24,760 bases of DNA from Euryarchaeota archaeon SCGC AAA252-I15 (GCA_000402775.1 AQSC01000056.1:1-24760); one strand, 5' to 3'. Counted from the first letter of the stretch, positions 15,479 to 23,587 are shown. Program-made: numbers and translations. The notes: generated from the letters alone by a model not told the origin.

Positions 15479-15912
15479 TGGACGTGTACAAGAACCTGCC
15501 GCAGACAAACTGCAAAAAATGCGGGGAAGAAACATGCATGAGCTTCGCCTCAAAACTCATCAAAGGAGATGTTGCACTTGGAAGTTGCTCGCCCTTGAAT
15601 GAAAAAGCGTTTTCCGAGAAAAAAGAGTTGCTGGAAAAGATGGTTGAAAAATCGAAAGACGCCTTGGAAAGCGGCCACGTAATGGATTACGACCTGTGCA
15701 ACGGCTGCGGCAACTGCGTTGTAGTCTGCCCGGTCACCCCCGCCCAAGGATGGGCCGGCGGGAAAGACCCTGAATCAGAGGACGTCGTATTCAAGGTCGT
15801 GGACGGAAAAATCCAGATGCAAAACATCCAAAAATGCAAGAGGTTGGGAGACGATAGAAACTGCAGTCTTTGCATGGACGCCTGCCCGTTTGGAGTGATA
15901 TATCTTGTCTAA
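15466..15912 (+). CDS. Three-cluster ferredoxin with CdhE-like Fe-S domain
   Basis: This 148-aa electron carrier has an N-terminal Fe-S domain of the PF04060 type (C16, C19, C24, C41), which is a clear paralogue of the CdhE N-terminus. A ferredoxin region follows with C78, C81, C84 and C88, and C124, C133, C136 and C140, suggesting three [4Fe-4S] clusters in all. This order is like the soluble core of RnfB without a membrane helix. The ATG at 15466 is used because homology starts there; it overlaps the cdhE end. Encoded exactly between the cdh and fwd blocks, it may deliver low-potential electrons to one or both. Confidence 0.85.
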   Translation: MADLMDVYKNLPQTNCKKCGEETCMSFASKLIKGDVALGSCSPLNEKAFSEKKELLEKMVEKSKDALESGHVMDYDLCNGCGNCVVVCPVTPAQGWAGGKDPESEDVVFKVVDGKIQMQNIQKCKRLGDDRNCSLCMDACPFGVIYLV

Positions 15913-15915
15913 GAG

Positions 15916-17505
15916 ATGACTGCAATAGAGATTAGAAACGCGCAAGTATACGATCCAGCGCAAAAAATAGACGGGGAAGTAAAAGACATCCTCATAGAAA
16001 AAGGCCTTATCGTATCCGAGATAAAATCCAAGAAAAAAAAGGTCATCAACGCAAAAGGAAATATCCTTATGAAAGGCGGCGTAGACGTACACACCCACAT
16101 CGCAGGATCCGCCATCAACTCGGCACGCCTCCTGCGGCCTGAAGACAAAACTTTTATCTGGAAAAAAACAGAAAACACCCATTCTGGAACAGGATTCTCC
16201 TGCCCCACAACATACCTTACGGGATACAGGTACGCTCAATTAGGATACAGCACGCTTCAGGAGCCGGCCACATCCCCGTTAAAAGCCAAACACACCCACG
16301 ACGAACTACAAGAAATCCCATTCATGAGAAAACAGGCGCTCCTTCTTATGGGAAACAACCTTCTCGCAGCCCAATACATTCACGACAAAGACTTTGACGG
16401 TTTGACTGATTACTGTTCCTGGATGATGGATCGGACGAAAACAAACGGTTTAAAGCTTGTGGCTCCCGGAGCCTACTTGTCGTGGATTTGGGGTGGGAAG
16501 AAGACTCTTCCAAATTCATTAGTACCTAAAGTTGATGTGACCCCGAAAGACATAATTTCCGGGCTTGAGAAGACTGCCGAGGCGCTGAATCTCCCGCACC
16601 CGATACACGTGCACTTAAATGGTATGGGATACTACGGGAACTATGAGAGTTCTTTAGCCGAGATGAAGGTTGCGAAATCGAGGATGCATGTCGCACACCT
16701 ACAGTTTTCCTCATACGGCGGAAACTCTTGGGGAGAATTTGAGTCCAAGGCAGACGAGATTATAAAGTACGTGAACGGAAACAATAAGATAACTTTCGAC
16801 TTGGGCCAGATAACACACGACAAGACGACCACTCTCACAGCTGACGCCCCCTTCGAACAATACCTGTCGTTTCTCATACGCGAAAAATGGAATGCCAGGG
16901 ACGTGGAGTTCGAGCACGGGACTGGGGTCGTTCCCATACACTACCACAAAGACAATCCGGTAAACGCCGTGCAATGGGCTGTGGGACTTGAGCTCGCCCT
17001 TCTCGCCAAGGACTTGTCGAGAGTGTGCCTTTCGACCGACCACCCCAATGCAGCACCATTTTTCAGATACCCCAGGATCATCTACTGGCTTATGGACAAA
17101 AAATCGCGGGAAAAATACGCCGACGAATCCCACAAGGCAATCGCAGACAGAACCAGCCTGTACTCGATAGAGCGGGAGTACAGCCTATACGATGTCGCAA
17201 CTATTACTCGCTACGCTCCCGCAAAAATCCTTGGACTTAAGGACACTGGACTTACGGAAGGGTCTGTTGCGGACGTAAGCATATACGACCTCTCCCGGGG
17301 GATTGAGGAAGGATTCTCTCAAACAGACACGACAATCATTGGGGGGGATGTCGTGGCGGTGAAAGGAGAGATCACAGCTTCCTTTAGCGGAAGCTTAACA
17401 CACCACAAGATGGACGGTGAAAACAAGAAACTCGAAGAGAAACTCGACACGTTCTTCAAAAACTACTATTCCATATGCCTTTCAAACTATGGGGTGAACT
17501 TATGA
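15916..17505 (+). CDS. fwdA: Formylmethanofuran dehydrogenase subunit A
   Basis: This 529-aa amidohydrolase subunit condenses formate, produced in FwdB, with methanofuran. The metal-binding HxH is in GVDVHTHIAG (H59, H61). K180 in NGLKLVAPGAY is the likely carboxylated lysine bridging two metals. Further ligands are H231/H233 (HPIHVHLNG) and D375 (CLSTDHPNA). These match the dinuclear zinc site of the Methanothermobacter FwdABCDFG structure. Length is normal. It starts three bases after the ferredoxin gene, and its TGA overlaps the fwdC ATG. Tungsten or molybdenum use cannot be decided from this subunit. Confidence 0.95.
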   Translation: MTAIEIRNAQVYDPAQKIDGEVKDILIEKGLIVSEIKSKKKKVINAKGNILMKGGVDVHTHIAGSAINSARLLRPEDKTFIWKKTENTHSGTGFSCPTTYLTGYRYAQLGYSTLQEPATSPLKAKHTHDELQEIPFMRKQALLLMGNNLLAAQYIHDKDFDGLTDYCSWMMDRTKTNGLKLVAPGAYLSWIWGGKKTLPNSLVPKVDVTPKDIISGLEKTAEALNLPHPIHVHLNGMGYYGNYESSLAEMKVAKSRMHVAHLQFSSYGGNSWGEFESKADEIIKYVNGNNKITFDLGQITHDKTTTLTADAPFEQYLSFLIREKWNARDVEFEHGTGVVPIHYHKDNPVNAVQWAVGLELALLAKDLSRVCLSTDHPNAAPFFRYPRIIYWLMDKKSREKYADESHKAIADRTSLYSIEREYSLYDVATITRYAPAKILGLKDTGLTEGSVADVSIYDLSRGIEEGFSQTDTTIIGGDVVAVKGEITASFSGSLTHHKMDGENKKLEEKLDTFFKNYYSICLSNYGVNL

Positions 17506-18251
17506 ACGAAGTAACCTTGAAAGTGAAGGAAGTTCCTGAAACAGGGCTTGAAGTCGAGAACATCACTCCGGACGCTTTCGCGGGAATGGATGTGAAGGAC
17601 GTTTCGGAGCTTATTATTCACGCCGGGAAAAAGAAGGTGGGAATTTCCGATTTCTTCAGAGTATCAGGGAAAACCGCGAAAACCGCTTCCAAGCAAAAGA
17701 TAACAATTGAAGGGTCAAACACGCTCCTTAAGAGAATCGGGGAAGGTATGAGTGGGGGGGAGATAAAGGTTTTGGGAGACGTTGGATACCACCTTGGAGA
17801 ATACATGACTGGCGGGAAAATCCACGTCAGCGGGAACGCGGGATCATGGATTGGAACTTGCATGAGCGGGGGAGAGATAGTAATCGAGGGGAACGCGGGC
17901 TCATACATTGGAGCAAGCTCAAGAGGTCTGCGTGAGGGTATGAGCGGCGGGAGAATATTAGTTTTAAATGATGTTGGGACAGAAATCGGTGTTGGGTTGA
18001 TGGATGGTGAGATAATCGTTGAGGGAGCTGCAAGTTCATTTGTTGGAAGTTATATGAGCGGTGGAGTAATCCGGTTGAGTGGGATCTCAGGCAGAATCGG
18101 TTATGCTATGAGGGCGGGAGTGATCGAGGTTTTAGACAAATCTTTTAAGGCACCGTTTTACTTTAAACAAACTGGAGAGGAGGGGGAGTTCCAGATCTTT
18201 GAAGGGGACGTAAGCTTTAAGGGGAGGGGGAGGATCAAGGTTTTACGATGA
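17502..18251 (+). CDS. fwdC: Formylmethanofuran dehydrogenase subunit C
   Basis: This 249-aa structural subunit has the right-handed beta-helix shared with the glutamate synthase C-terminal domain. The repeat GxxxGxxMxxGxIxVxGxxG recurs at least six times between about residues 80 and 220 (for example GEYMTGGKIHVSGNAGSWIG). The ATG at 17502 overlaps the fwdA stop; an upstream in-frame start inside fwdA would only add nine residues. Its stop overlaps the fwdB start. Confidence 0.94.
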   Translation: MNEVTLKVKEVPETGLEVENITPDAFAGMDVKDVSELIIHAGKKKVGISDFFRVSGKTAKTASKQKITIEGSNTLLKRIGEGMSGGEIKVLGDVGYHLGEYMTGGKIHVSGNAGSWIGTCMSGGEIVIEGNAGSYIGASSRGLREGMSGGRILVLNDVGTEIGVGLMDGEIIVEGAASSFVGSYMSGGVIRLSGISGRIGYAMRAGVIEVLDKSFKAPFYFKQTGEEGEFQIFEGDVSFKGRGRIKVLR

Positions 18252-19555
18252 TTCACAGGGAAGTGACTTGCCCGGTCTGCGGGTGCGGGTGCGACGACAT
18301 CACGGTTAAAGTGGATGGGGGGAAAATCTCAGACATCAGGGGTGCCTGCCTTGTGGGTAGGGCCAAGTTCATCGAAGTGTCAGAAGGGGGCAAACACAGA
18401 ATTCGCAAACCACTCATGCGAAAAAATGGTAATGTGAAGGAGGTCTCATGGGATAAGGCATTGGATGAGGCTGCTGAAATCCTGACTTCTGCCAAGAAGC
18501 CTTTAATCTACGGCTTCTCTGAAAACAGTTGTGAAGCCGTGAAAATCGGCGTCGACATCGCAGAGGAGATTGGAGGATTCATCGACAGCCAGTCAAGCCA
18601 CTGTCACGGACCCACAATCCTGGGAGAACAGATGGTAGGGATTCCTTCATGCACTTTAGGCATGGTCGCAAACTATGCAGACCTCGTAGTATACTGGGGT
18701 GCTAACCCAGTCGACTCTCATCCAAGACACCTCTCACGCTTCAGCGTATACCCCCGAGGATTATACAGGCCCGAGGGAAGACGCGATCGAAAGTTCATCG
18801 TAATAGACACCAGGAAAACATGTACCGGAAAAATCGCAAGCACATTCATACAGGTAGAACCAAACAAGGATTTCGAGCTTATATCCGCACTTCGGATACT
18901 TGTTGAAGGTGGAGAGTTGGAGGAAAGCGAGATTGCGGGAGTCCCAGTAAAAGAGATTAAAAAACTCGCAAAAACATTAACAACTTGCGAATACGGGGTC
19001 GTATTCGTAGGACTCGGCCTCACACACTCGGAAGGCAAGTGGAACAACATAGACAACCTATTAAACCTGGTCCGCTCGGTAAACAAGCACACCCGCCTTT
19101 CAGTCGTAGCCATGCGAGGACACTACAACGTCGCGGGATTCAACGAAGTCTTGACTTGGAGGACTGGATACCCATTCTCAGTAGACTTTCAGAGGGGATA
19201 CCCCAGATACAACCCAGGAGAAAACTCGATAATCGACATGCTCGCTAAAGGAGAGATAGATGCAATGTTATCGATCTCGGCTGATCCGGCATCGCATTTC
19301 CCGAAGAAATGCGTGCAACATTTAGCCAAGATCCCGTTGATTTCCATAGAGCTTGCGAGGACTCCGACCACTGAGCTTTCCGACCTCGTCATCCCTGGTG
19401 TTGTGGCGGGGATGGAGTCTCCCGCATCGTATTATCGGATGGACAACGTACCTTTGATTGCCAAGAAATTCCTTGATCCGCCTTTTTCGCAGACTTCTTC
19501 GGACGAGGAGACTTTAAAGATGATTTACCAGAGGATACTGGATAAAGGAAAATGA
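18248..19555 (+). CDS. fwdB: Formylmethanofuran dehydrogenase subunit B (catalytic Mo/W subunit)
   Basis: This 435-aa subunit reduces CO2 to formate at a bis-pterin Mo or W site. The N-terminal Fe-S motif is CPVCGCGCDD with RGAC (C8, C11, C15, C34). The metal-ligand cysteine is C119 in SQSSHCHGPTI, so this is the Cys rather than the selenocysteine form. Length is full for the family; the pterin-binding C-terminal domain is encoded separately as fwdD. ATGA-type overlaps occur at both ends. Confidence 0.95.
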   Translation: MIHREVTCPVCGCGCDDITVKVDGGKISDIRGACLVGRAKFIEVSEGGKHRIRKPLMRKNGNVKEVSWDKALDEAAEILTSAKKPLIYGFSENSCEAVKIGVDIAEEIGGFIDSQSSHCHGPTILGEQMVGIPSCTLGMVANYADLVVYWGANPVDSHPRHLSRFSVYPRGLYRPEGRRDRKFIVIDTRKTCTGKIASTFIQVEPNKDFELISALRILVEGGELEESEIAGVPVKEIKKLAKTLTTCEYGVVFVGLGLTHSEGKWNNIDNLLNLVRSVNKHTRLSVVAMRGHYNVAGFNEVLTWRTGYPFSVDFQRGYPRYNPGENSIIDMLAKGEIDAMLSISADPASHFPKKCVQHLAKIPLISIELARTPTTELSDLVIPGVVAGMESPASYYRMDNVPLIAKKFLDPPFSQTSSDEETLKMIYQRILDKGK

Positions 19556-20004
19556 TTCCTGAGGGATTGCAGGATTATAGGTTGTTTTTAGGATTGGATT
19601 TAAAGGTTGTTTTGGATACTGGATCCAGCACTAGACAGGGAAAAGTCATGAGGAGCGGTGGGAAAATAACCGAGGGGGAGGAATACAAAAGGGCTTCCAC
19701 AGTATGCTACATGAATGTGGGGGACATGTCTTTTTTAGGAGTGTTTAATGGGGATAATGTCGAACTCTCTTCAGAGGAAGGGTCGGTCGTGCTTTCCGCC
19801 GAAGCGAGTTCAAGCCCTGCAGGAGTGGTTTTTGTCCCGAAGGGACCTTGGATAAACTCGATTATTTCCTCGGAAACGTCTCAGAGCGGATCCCCACGCT
19901 TTAAGGGGATGACTATTTCGGTTTCGGCATCGAAAGGTAAAGTTAAAAGTGTTGACGAGCTAATAGATATGTATAGGAAGGTGGTTGGGGAGAATGAGAA
20001 ATGA
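19552..20004 (+). CDS. fwdD: Formylmethanofuran dehydrogenase subunit D (pterin dinucleotide-binding)
   Basis: This 150-aa subunit has the double-psi beta-barrel fold that completes the bis-MGD pocket of FwdB. Recognisable stretches are LDTGSSTRQGKVMRSGGK near the N-terminus, VCYMNVGDMSFLGVFNGDNVELSSEEG, and AGVVFVPKGPWINSI. The C-terminal tail continues about 20 residues past the barrel. Its 3' end overlaps the following membrane gene by 11 bases. Confidence 0.9.
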   Translation: MIPEGLQDYRLFLGLDLKVVLDTGSSTRQGKVMRSGGKITEGEEYKRASTVCYMNVGDMSFLGVFNGDNVELSSEEGSVVLSAEASSSPAGVVFVPKGPWINSIISSETSQSGSPRFKGMTISVSASKGKVKSVDELIDMYRKVVGENEK

Positions 20005-20665
20005 TTATTTCGTGAAAATTCTTGTCGGAATATTATTGTTCGGATCAATCTGGGGTTTCGCTGAAGCCTCATTGGGGGCATTCCTGCATTTATTGCACTC
20101 ACCCCACAAGGGAGTGATAATGGCTTCTTTCGGAGTCATGGTATTGTCTTGTGCAGTGGCTGTTGTAAAGCCGAGAAAAGTATTGTTTTTCGCCTTCGCG
20201 ATTGGGTTCATAGCCTCGCTTGTAAAGGGGATTGACCTTCTGCTCCTGCCGCTTGACTCGCACGTTCTTAGAGTCATGGTCGTCATTCCAATAGAGGCTT
20301 GCGCGTTCGGAGGCCTTGTGAAAGTGTTTTCCAGCACATTTTACCAGAATAGGAGTATTCGACCGTTCATAGGCGCTGTCTCAGTGTACGCGGGCTTTTT
20401 CATGCTTTCTACGGTGTACGTGTATGCAGGCATTGGATCGAATTTTTGGATTGGAAAGGGCTTGAAAGACGTACTTTCATTCACACTCTCAAACGGGACT
20501 ATGGCGGGAATACTCACACTCCTTACGACCGACACCGGATTTCGGATTGGAGAATTCTTGAAACCTTCCATTGATAAAGCAATCGAGCAAAACCGAAACC
20601 GTTTTTGGATTGTTAGCCTTTCTTTCACCCTGTTTTTATGGCTTGCCAGGGTGATCGCAAATTGA
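19994..20665 (+). CDS. Polytopic membrane protein in the fwd operon, function unknown
   Basis: This 223-aa protein has about six hydrophobic helices. The first helix contains GSIWGFAEASLGAFLHLL, with an acidic residue within the membrane. HSPHKGVIMASFGV follows, and later LVKGIDLLLLPLDSHVLRVM and IPIEACAFGGLVKVF; the buried Glu and His residues are suggestive of substrate or metal binding. The overall size and helix number resemble substrate-binding components of ECF transporters, but I do not recognise the family. The ATG at 19994 is preferred over a TTG three codons upstream. Between fwdD and the cofactor genes, a role in cofactor or metal (Mo/W) supply is a fair guess only. Confidence 0.8.
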   Translation: MRNDYFVKILVGILLFGSIWGFAEASLGAFLHLLHSPHKGVIMASFGVMVLSCAVAVVKPRKVLFFAFAIGFIASLVKGIDLLLLPLDSHVLRVMVVIPIEACAFGGLVKVFSSTFYQNRSIRPFIGAVSVYAGFFMLSTVYVYAGIGSNFWIGKGLKDVLSFTLSNGTMAGILTLLTTDTGFRIGEFLKPSIDKAIEQNRNRFWIVSLSFTLFLWLARVIAN

Positions 20666-21181
20666 TACACTTGGTCACAGGAACTCGGGGTGAGGGGAAG
20701 ACTAGGACTTGCATAAATCTCGCAAACAAATTCGGGGAGATTGGACTATACTGTGGAGGAGTCATCTGTCCTGGCGTATACGACGGGGGGGGAGAAGACT
20801 GGGTCTAGGATAATCGATGTGAAAACACGTGAAGCGTCAAGATTTTCCTCTCGGAAAAACGGCGGTGACTACGGGATTGAAGTGGGAGAATGGCTTATAC
20901 ACCACGACGGAATCGAATTCGGCATCCAAGCCTTGAAAAATGCCTTACACTGCCACATCATATTCGTGGACGAAGTCGGACCGCTTGAACTTTCTGGAAG
21001 GGGTTTTTCCAGAGCGCTCCACGACGTTTTCAATCACCGTCAGGTTATTGTGGTTTTGCGGGATGGTTTGAGGGGTGAGTTCGCCTCGAAATTTCATTAC
21101 CTCAAGTTTAGGGAGTATGACCTGTCTAATGGGGTGCAGGAGATTGTGGCGATAACCGAGCGTGTTTTAAATGAATTCTGA
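20662..21181 (+). CDS. THEP1-like nucleoside-triphosphatase, interrupted by a +1 frameshift
   Basis: The first frame starts at TTG 20662, overlapping the previous stop. It reads LIHLVTGTRGEGKTRTCINL with a P-loop (GTRGEGKT), then GLYCGGVICPGVYDGG, and runs into TAG after a run of eight G (20775-20782). With seven Gs the frame continues as EKTGSRIIDVKTREASRF. The rest is open from there, through HCHIIFVDEVGPLELSGRGF (Walker B region DEVGPLEL, a hallmark of the THEP1 family, PF03266) to the stop, for a restored length of 172 aa. Its place between fwd genes and fdhD suggests a link to the Mo/W cofactor. MobB was considered, but its GxxxSGKT start and later motifs do not fit. Confidence 0.8.
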
Positions 21182-21902
21182 AGGAGTGGAGTACACGCAA
21201 GACGGAAAGATTGGTGGGGAAGTATTTCTTGCAGACGAAGAGTATGTAATATTATATGTGAACAGCCTCAAGTTCGCCCGCATTTTCGCGACACCAGAGA
21301 ATCTGGCGGAGCTTGCCACAGGATTTCTAGTAACCGAAGGCATCTTAGAGTATGAGAAAATTCATAGTGTGAAAGTTAAAGGTCCGGGCATCTTCATTGA
21401 AGTTGAAGGCGTTGAAAACATTGATCTTTTATCTGAACTACGCTCATCAGGGTGTTCGGGAGCAGTCTCCGAAGAACCTAAATCCGTTGAATCAGGGTCG
21501 AAATTCAGAAAGGAAATCATCCTCGCCTCGCTCCCCTTGCTCGATGAATGCTCTCCCATGTGGCGTGCGAGTGGGGGCACTCACACAACCTGCTTGATTG
21601 ATGGGGAGGGAAATCTTGTCAAGTCTTTCGAGGATATTGGACGTCACAACGCCTTGGACAAGGTGGTCGGCTGGTCCATTCAAAATGAACGGGATTTGTC
21701 AGACAAGTTCATCCTCTTTTCAGGCAGGATTTCATTAGGAATAGTGTACAAGTGCGTACGAGCAGGGATTCCGCTTCTAGTCTCCAAGGCCGCGGGATTA
21801 TCCAAGGCCGTGGAAGCGGCAAGAAAGCTTAAACTCACTGTCGCGGGATTTGCAAGAAAAGACACGTTCACGGTGTACGCAAACGAATGGAGGATTGAGT
21901 GA
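21171..21902 (+). CDS. fdhD: FdhD-type sulfurtransferase for Mo/W cofactor maturation
   Basis: FdhD of bacteria passes sulfur to the bis-MGD cofactor of formate dehydrogenase; here the likely client is FwdB. The 243-aa protein has ATGFLVTEGI (about 49-58), a single Cys in the usual sulfur-carrying loop (SSGCSGAV, C95, where E. coli has CxxC), ASGGTHTTCLID, EDIGRHNALDKVVG and SGRISLGIVYKCVRAGIPLL, all conserved in the family. The ATG overlaps the end of the THEP1-like gene. It is the last gene of the operon. The TGA is followed by 23 more open codons in the same frame. Confidence 0.9.
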   Translation: MNSEGVEYTQDGKIGGEVFLADEEYVILYVNSLKFARIFATPENLAELATGFLVTEGILEYEKIHSVKVKGPGIFIEVEGVENIDLLSELRSSGCSGAVSEEPKSVESGSKFRKEIILASLPLLDECSPMWRASGGTHTTCLIDGEGNLVKSFEDIGRHNALDKVVGWSIQNERDLSDKFILFSGRISLGIVYKCVRAGIPLLVSKAAGLSKAVEAARKLKLTVAGFARKDTFTVYANEWRIE

Positions 21903-21981
21903 GATGAAAAACTTTCCTTGGAGGACTTCTTCAGCGGGGACTACGTCTTTACCTTCAAGTACGCGGGAGATTAATGGCGAG

Positions 21982-21993
21982 ATATCGATATAT
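21982..21993. promoter_or_regulatory. ATAT(A/C)TCGA(T/C)AT motif, copy 1
   Basis: The minus strand reads ATATATCGATAT, within the gap before the small membrane protein gene. Related 12-mers occur at 22386-22397 and 23588-23599, all intergenic. A regulatory function is only a suggestion. The TTAATATAAAGG at about 22008-22020 could be the promoter of the next gene. Confidence 0.3.
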
Positions 21994-22026
21994 CATCATA
22001 AAGAGATATTAATATAAAGGGGTATT

Positions 22027-22272
22027 ATGGAGGAAGAGTTCCTTGAACATGAAATAACAGAGGAAAACCTGCTCGAAGTTGCGAAAAAAAGGGCCATGCA
22101 AGAGAGCAGACGCCCTAAACCAACTGGCTCACCCTCAAACAAGCTGTTGTTCCTGCCGATATTCTTGTACCTGTTCGGGATCATAAGAAGCTTGGAAATG
22201 GTCTTTTTACTTTACTTTCTGATTTTTTTCCTGAAGGGCGGAACACGACGTCGACGGGAAATCGAACCGTAA
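22027..22272 (+). CDS. Small two-helix membrane protein, unknown
   Basis: This is an 81-aa protein with an acidic, charged N-terminus (MEEEFLEHEITEENLLEVAKK, residues 1-21), a basic Pro-rich linker, and two closely spaced hydrophobic helices (LLFLPIFLYLFGIIRSL and MVFLLYFLIFFL, about 40-70). It ends in a basic tail, GGTRRRREIEP. No family is recognised. After the TAA the same frame stays open for a further 21 codons (EEYVIVDGKPRRVNRSR). Reading from the ATG at 22027 is supported by the TATA-like sequence about 20 bases upstream. Confidence 0.6.
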   Translation: MEEEFLEHEITEENLLEVAKKRAMQESRRPKPTGSPSNKLLFLPIFLYLFGIIRSLEMVFLLYFLIFFLKGGTRRRREIEP

Positions 22273-22468
22273 ATTGAATCCAGCGAGGAATACGTTATCG
22301 TCGACGGAAAACCGAGAAGAGTCAACCGATCCAGATGAAAAAGGTATCTCAATATACCAACATAATAAATATAATAAATATAAGGATATATCGACATACA
22401 ACCTACATTCCATTTGGAATCAATCCAATATTTTTTTTTTATTAATTCAAACAATTTAAGGAGATTTT
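22273..22468. promoter_or_regulatory. AT-rich gap with promoter and ribosome binding site for the GH15 gene
   Basis: The gap starts with the 21-codon open tail of the small membrane gene, then becomes very AT-rich with tandem AATAAATAT units (about 22363-22382). The ATATATCGACAT motif (22386-22397) and a run of ten T (about 22431-22440) follow. AAGGAGA at about 22458-22464 is a clear ribosome binding site for the ATG at 22469. No other gene is seen. Confidence 0.5.
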
Positions 22469-23536
22469 ATGACCAAGCAAATCCGAGAATTAGTAAAAAA
22501 CAGCAAGAAGGTTATTTGCGATTGCTCCCTTCCAAATGGTGCAATCATTGCCGCGAATTCAACTAAACCAGATTTTCCAAAGGAAGCTAAATACTACAAA
22601 TTTGTTTGGCCTAGAGATGCGATGTATACTTGTTTCGCCGCGAACATACTCGGATTAAAAATTCATGAAAAATTTTTCAAGTGGTGTATGAAGGCGGAAG
22701 GTTGGGAAAAAAGCGGATTATTTTATGAAAAATATTACATCAATGGAAAGAAGGCATTACATCACTTTCAACCTGATCAAACCGGAAGTGTTCTGATAGC
22801 AATCTACGATTACTACGAGAATAAAATCGAAGAATGTTGGAAATTTGAAGAGCTAATTACAAAAACTGCAAATAGTTTGTGCAGAGTGTGGGATAAAGAC
22901 CATTTCAAATTGGTTTCCCAGGATTTATGGGAGGAACGATTATGTTTTCCCGACTTGAGAGATAACTTTACATACTCTCTAGCCATTTGCGCAAAAGGCT
23001 TGGAATGTGCAAATAATTTAATCCCGAAGAAAACGTGGGAGAATACTTCAAAAGAAATGGGAAAAGTTTTACAGAAAAATTTTAAAAACAATTTTTATCG
23101 CGCTTTCGGAAAGATAGATGATCAAAGAGTTGACGGTTCTTTATTGGGTTTAGTATGGCCTTCAGAATTGATTTCTACTAAAGACGAGAGAATGATGAAA
23201 ACGGTAGAGACTATTGAAGAGAAAATTGTCGAGGATTTCGGCGTTTATCGTTATGAAAACGATGAATACGATGGATGGATGTATAAAAAGAGGATGCAAA
23301 GGGAGAAAGGAGCGGGTTATTGGCCGTTATTGAATTTCTGGATGGTTATTTATTATCAAAGAGATGGGAACAGGGGTAAGGCATTGAAGTATTACAATAA
23401 AGTCCTAAAGGATATGAAAAATAAAAAATGTATTCCAGAACAATTTTTTGATAATAAAATACAGGTTTCAGTATCTCCTCTATGCTGGTCTCATTCCATG
23501 TTCGTTATCGCATCCAAGATGTTAGGACGCATCTAG
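22469..23536 (+). CDS. Glycoside hydrolase family 15 (glucoamylase/trehalase-like) protein
   Basis: This 355-aa protein is predicted to release glucose from alpha-linked glucans or trehalose. Family signatures are FVWPRDAMYT (about 45-54), QDLWEER with the general acid Glu (E155 or E156), GAGYWPLLNFWMV, and IPEQFFDN with the catalytic base E324, then SPLCWSHSMFV. It corresponds to the (alpha/alpha)6 barrel only; the N-terminal beta-sandwich found in archaeal enzymes of about 600 residues is absent. No signal peptide is present, so it is probably cytoplasmic. It has a strong ribosome binding site and AT-rich codons unlike those of the cdh-fwd operon. Confidence 0.85.
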   Translation: MTKQIRELVKNSKKVICDCSLPNGAIIAANSTKPDFPKEAKYYKFVWPRDAMYTCFAANILGLKIHEKFFKWCMKAEGWEKSGLFYEKYYINGKKALHHFQPDQTGSVLIAIYDYYENKIEECWKFEELITKTANSLCRVWDKDHFKLVSQDLWEERLCFPDLRDNFTYSLAICAKGLECANNLIPKKTWENTSKEMGKVLQKNFKNNFYRAFGKIDDQRVDGSLLGLVWPSELISTKDERMMKTVETIEEKIVEDFGVYRYENDEYDGWMYKKRMQREKGAGYWPLLNFWMVIYYQRDGNRGKALKYYNKVLKDMKNKKCIPEQFFDNKIQVSVSPLCWSHSMFVIASKMLGRI

Positions 23537-23587
23537 GATTGGTTTGAAGGAAATTGAAGTTTACATTGAGTAAATCCGTCACATAAA

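Noticed and set aside
20662..21181. MobB (MGD synthesis GTPase) as identity of the NTPase
   Set aside because: The DEVGPLEL Walker B region and the GTRGEGKT P-loop fit THEP1-like NTPases better.
22363..22382. AATAAATAT tandem units as a CRISPR or origin repeat
   Set aside because: There are only two or three short AT units, without spacers and without replication genes nearby.
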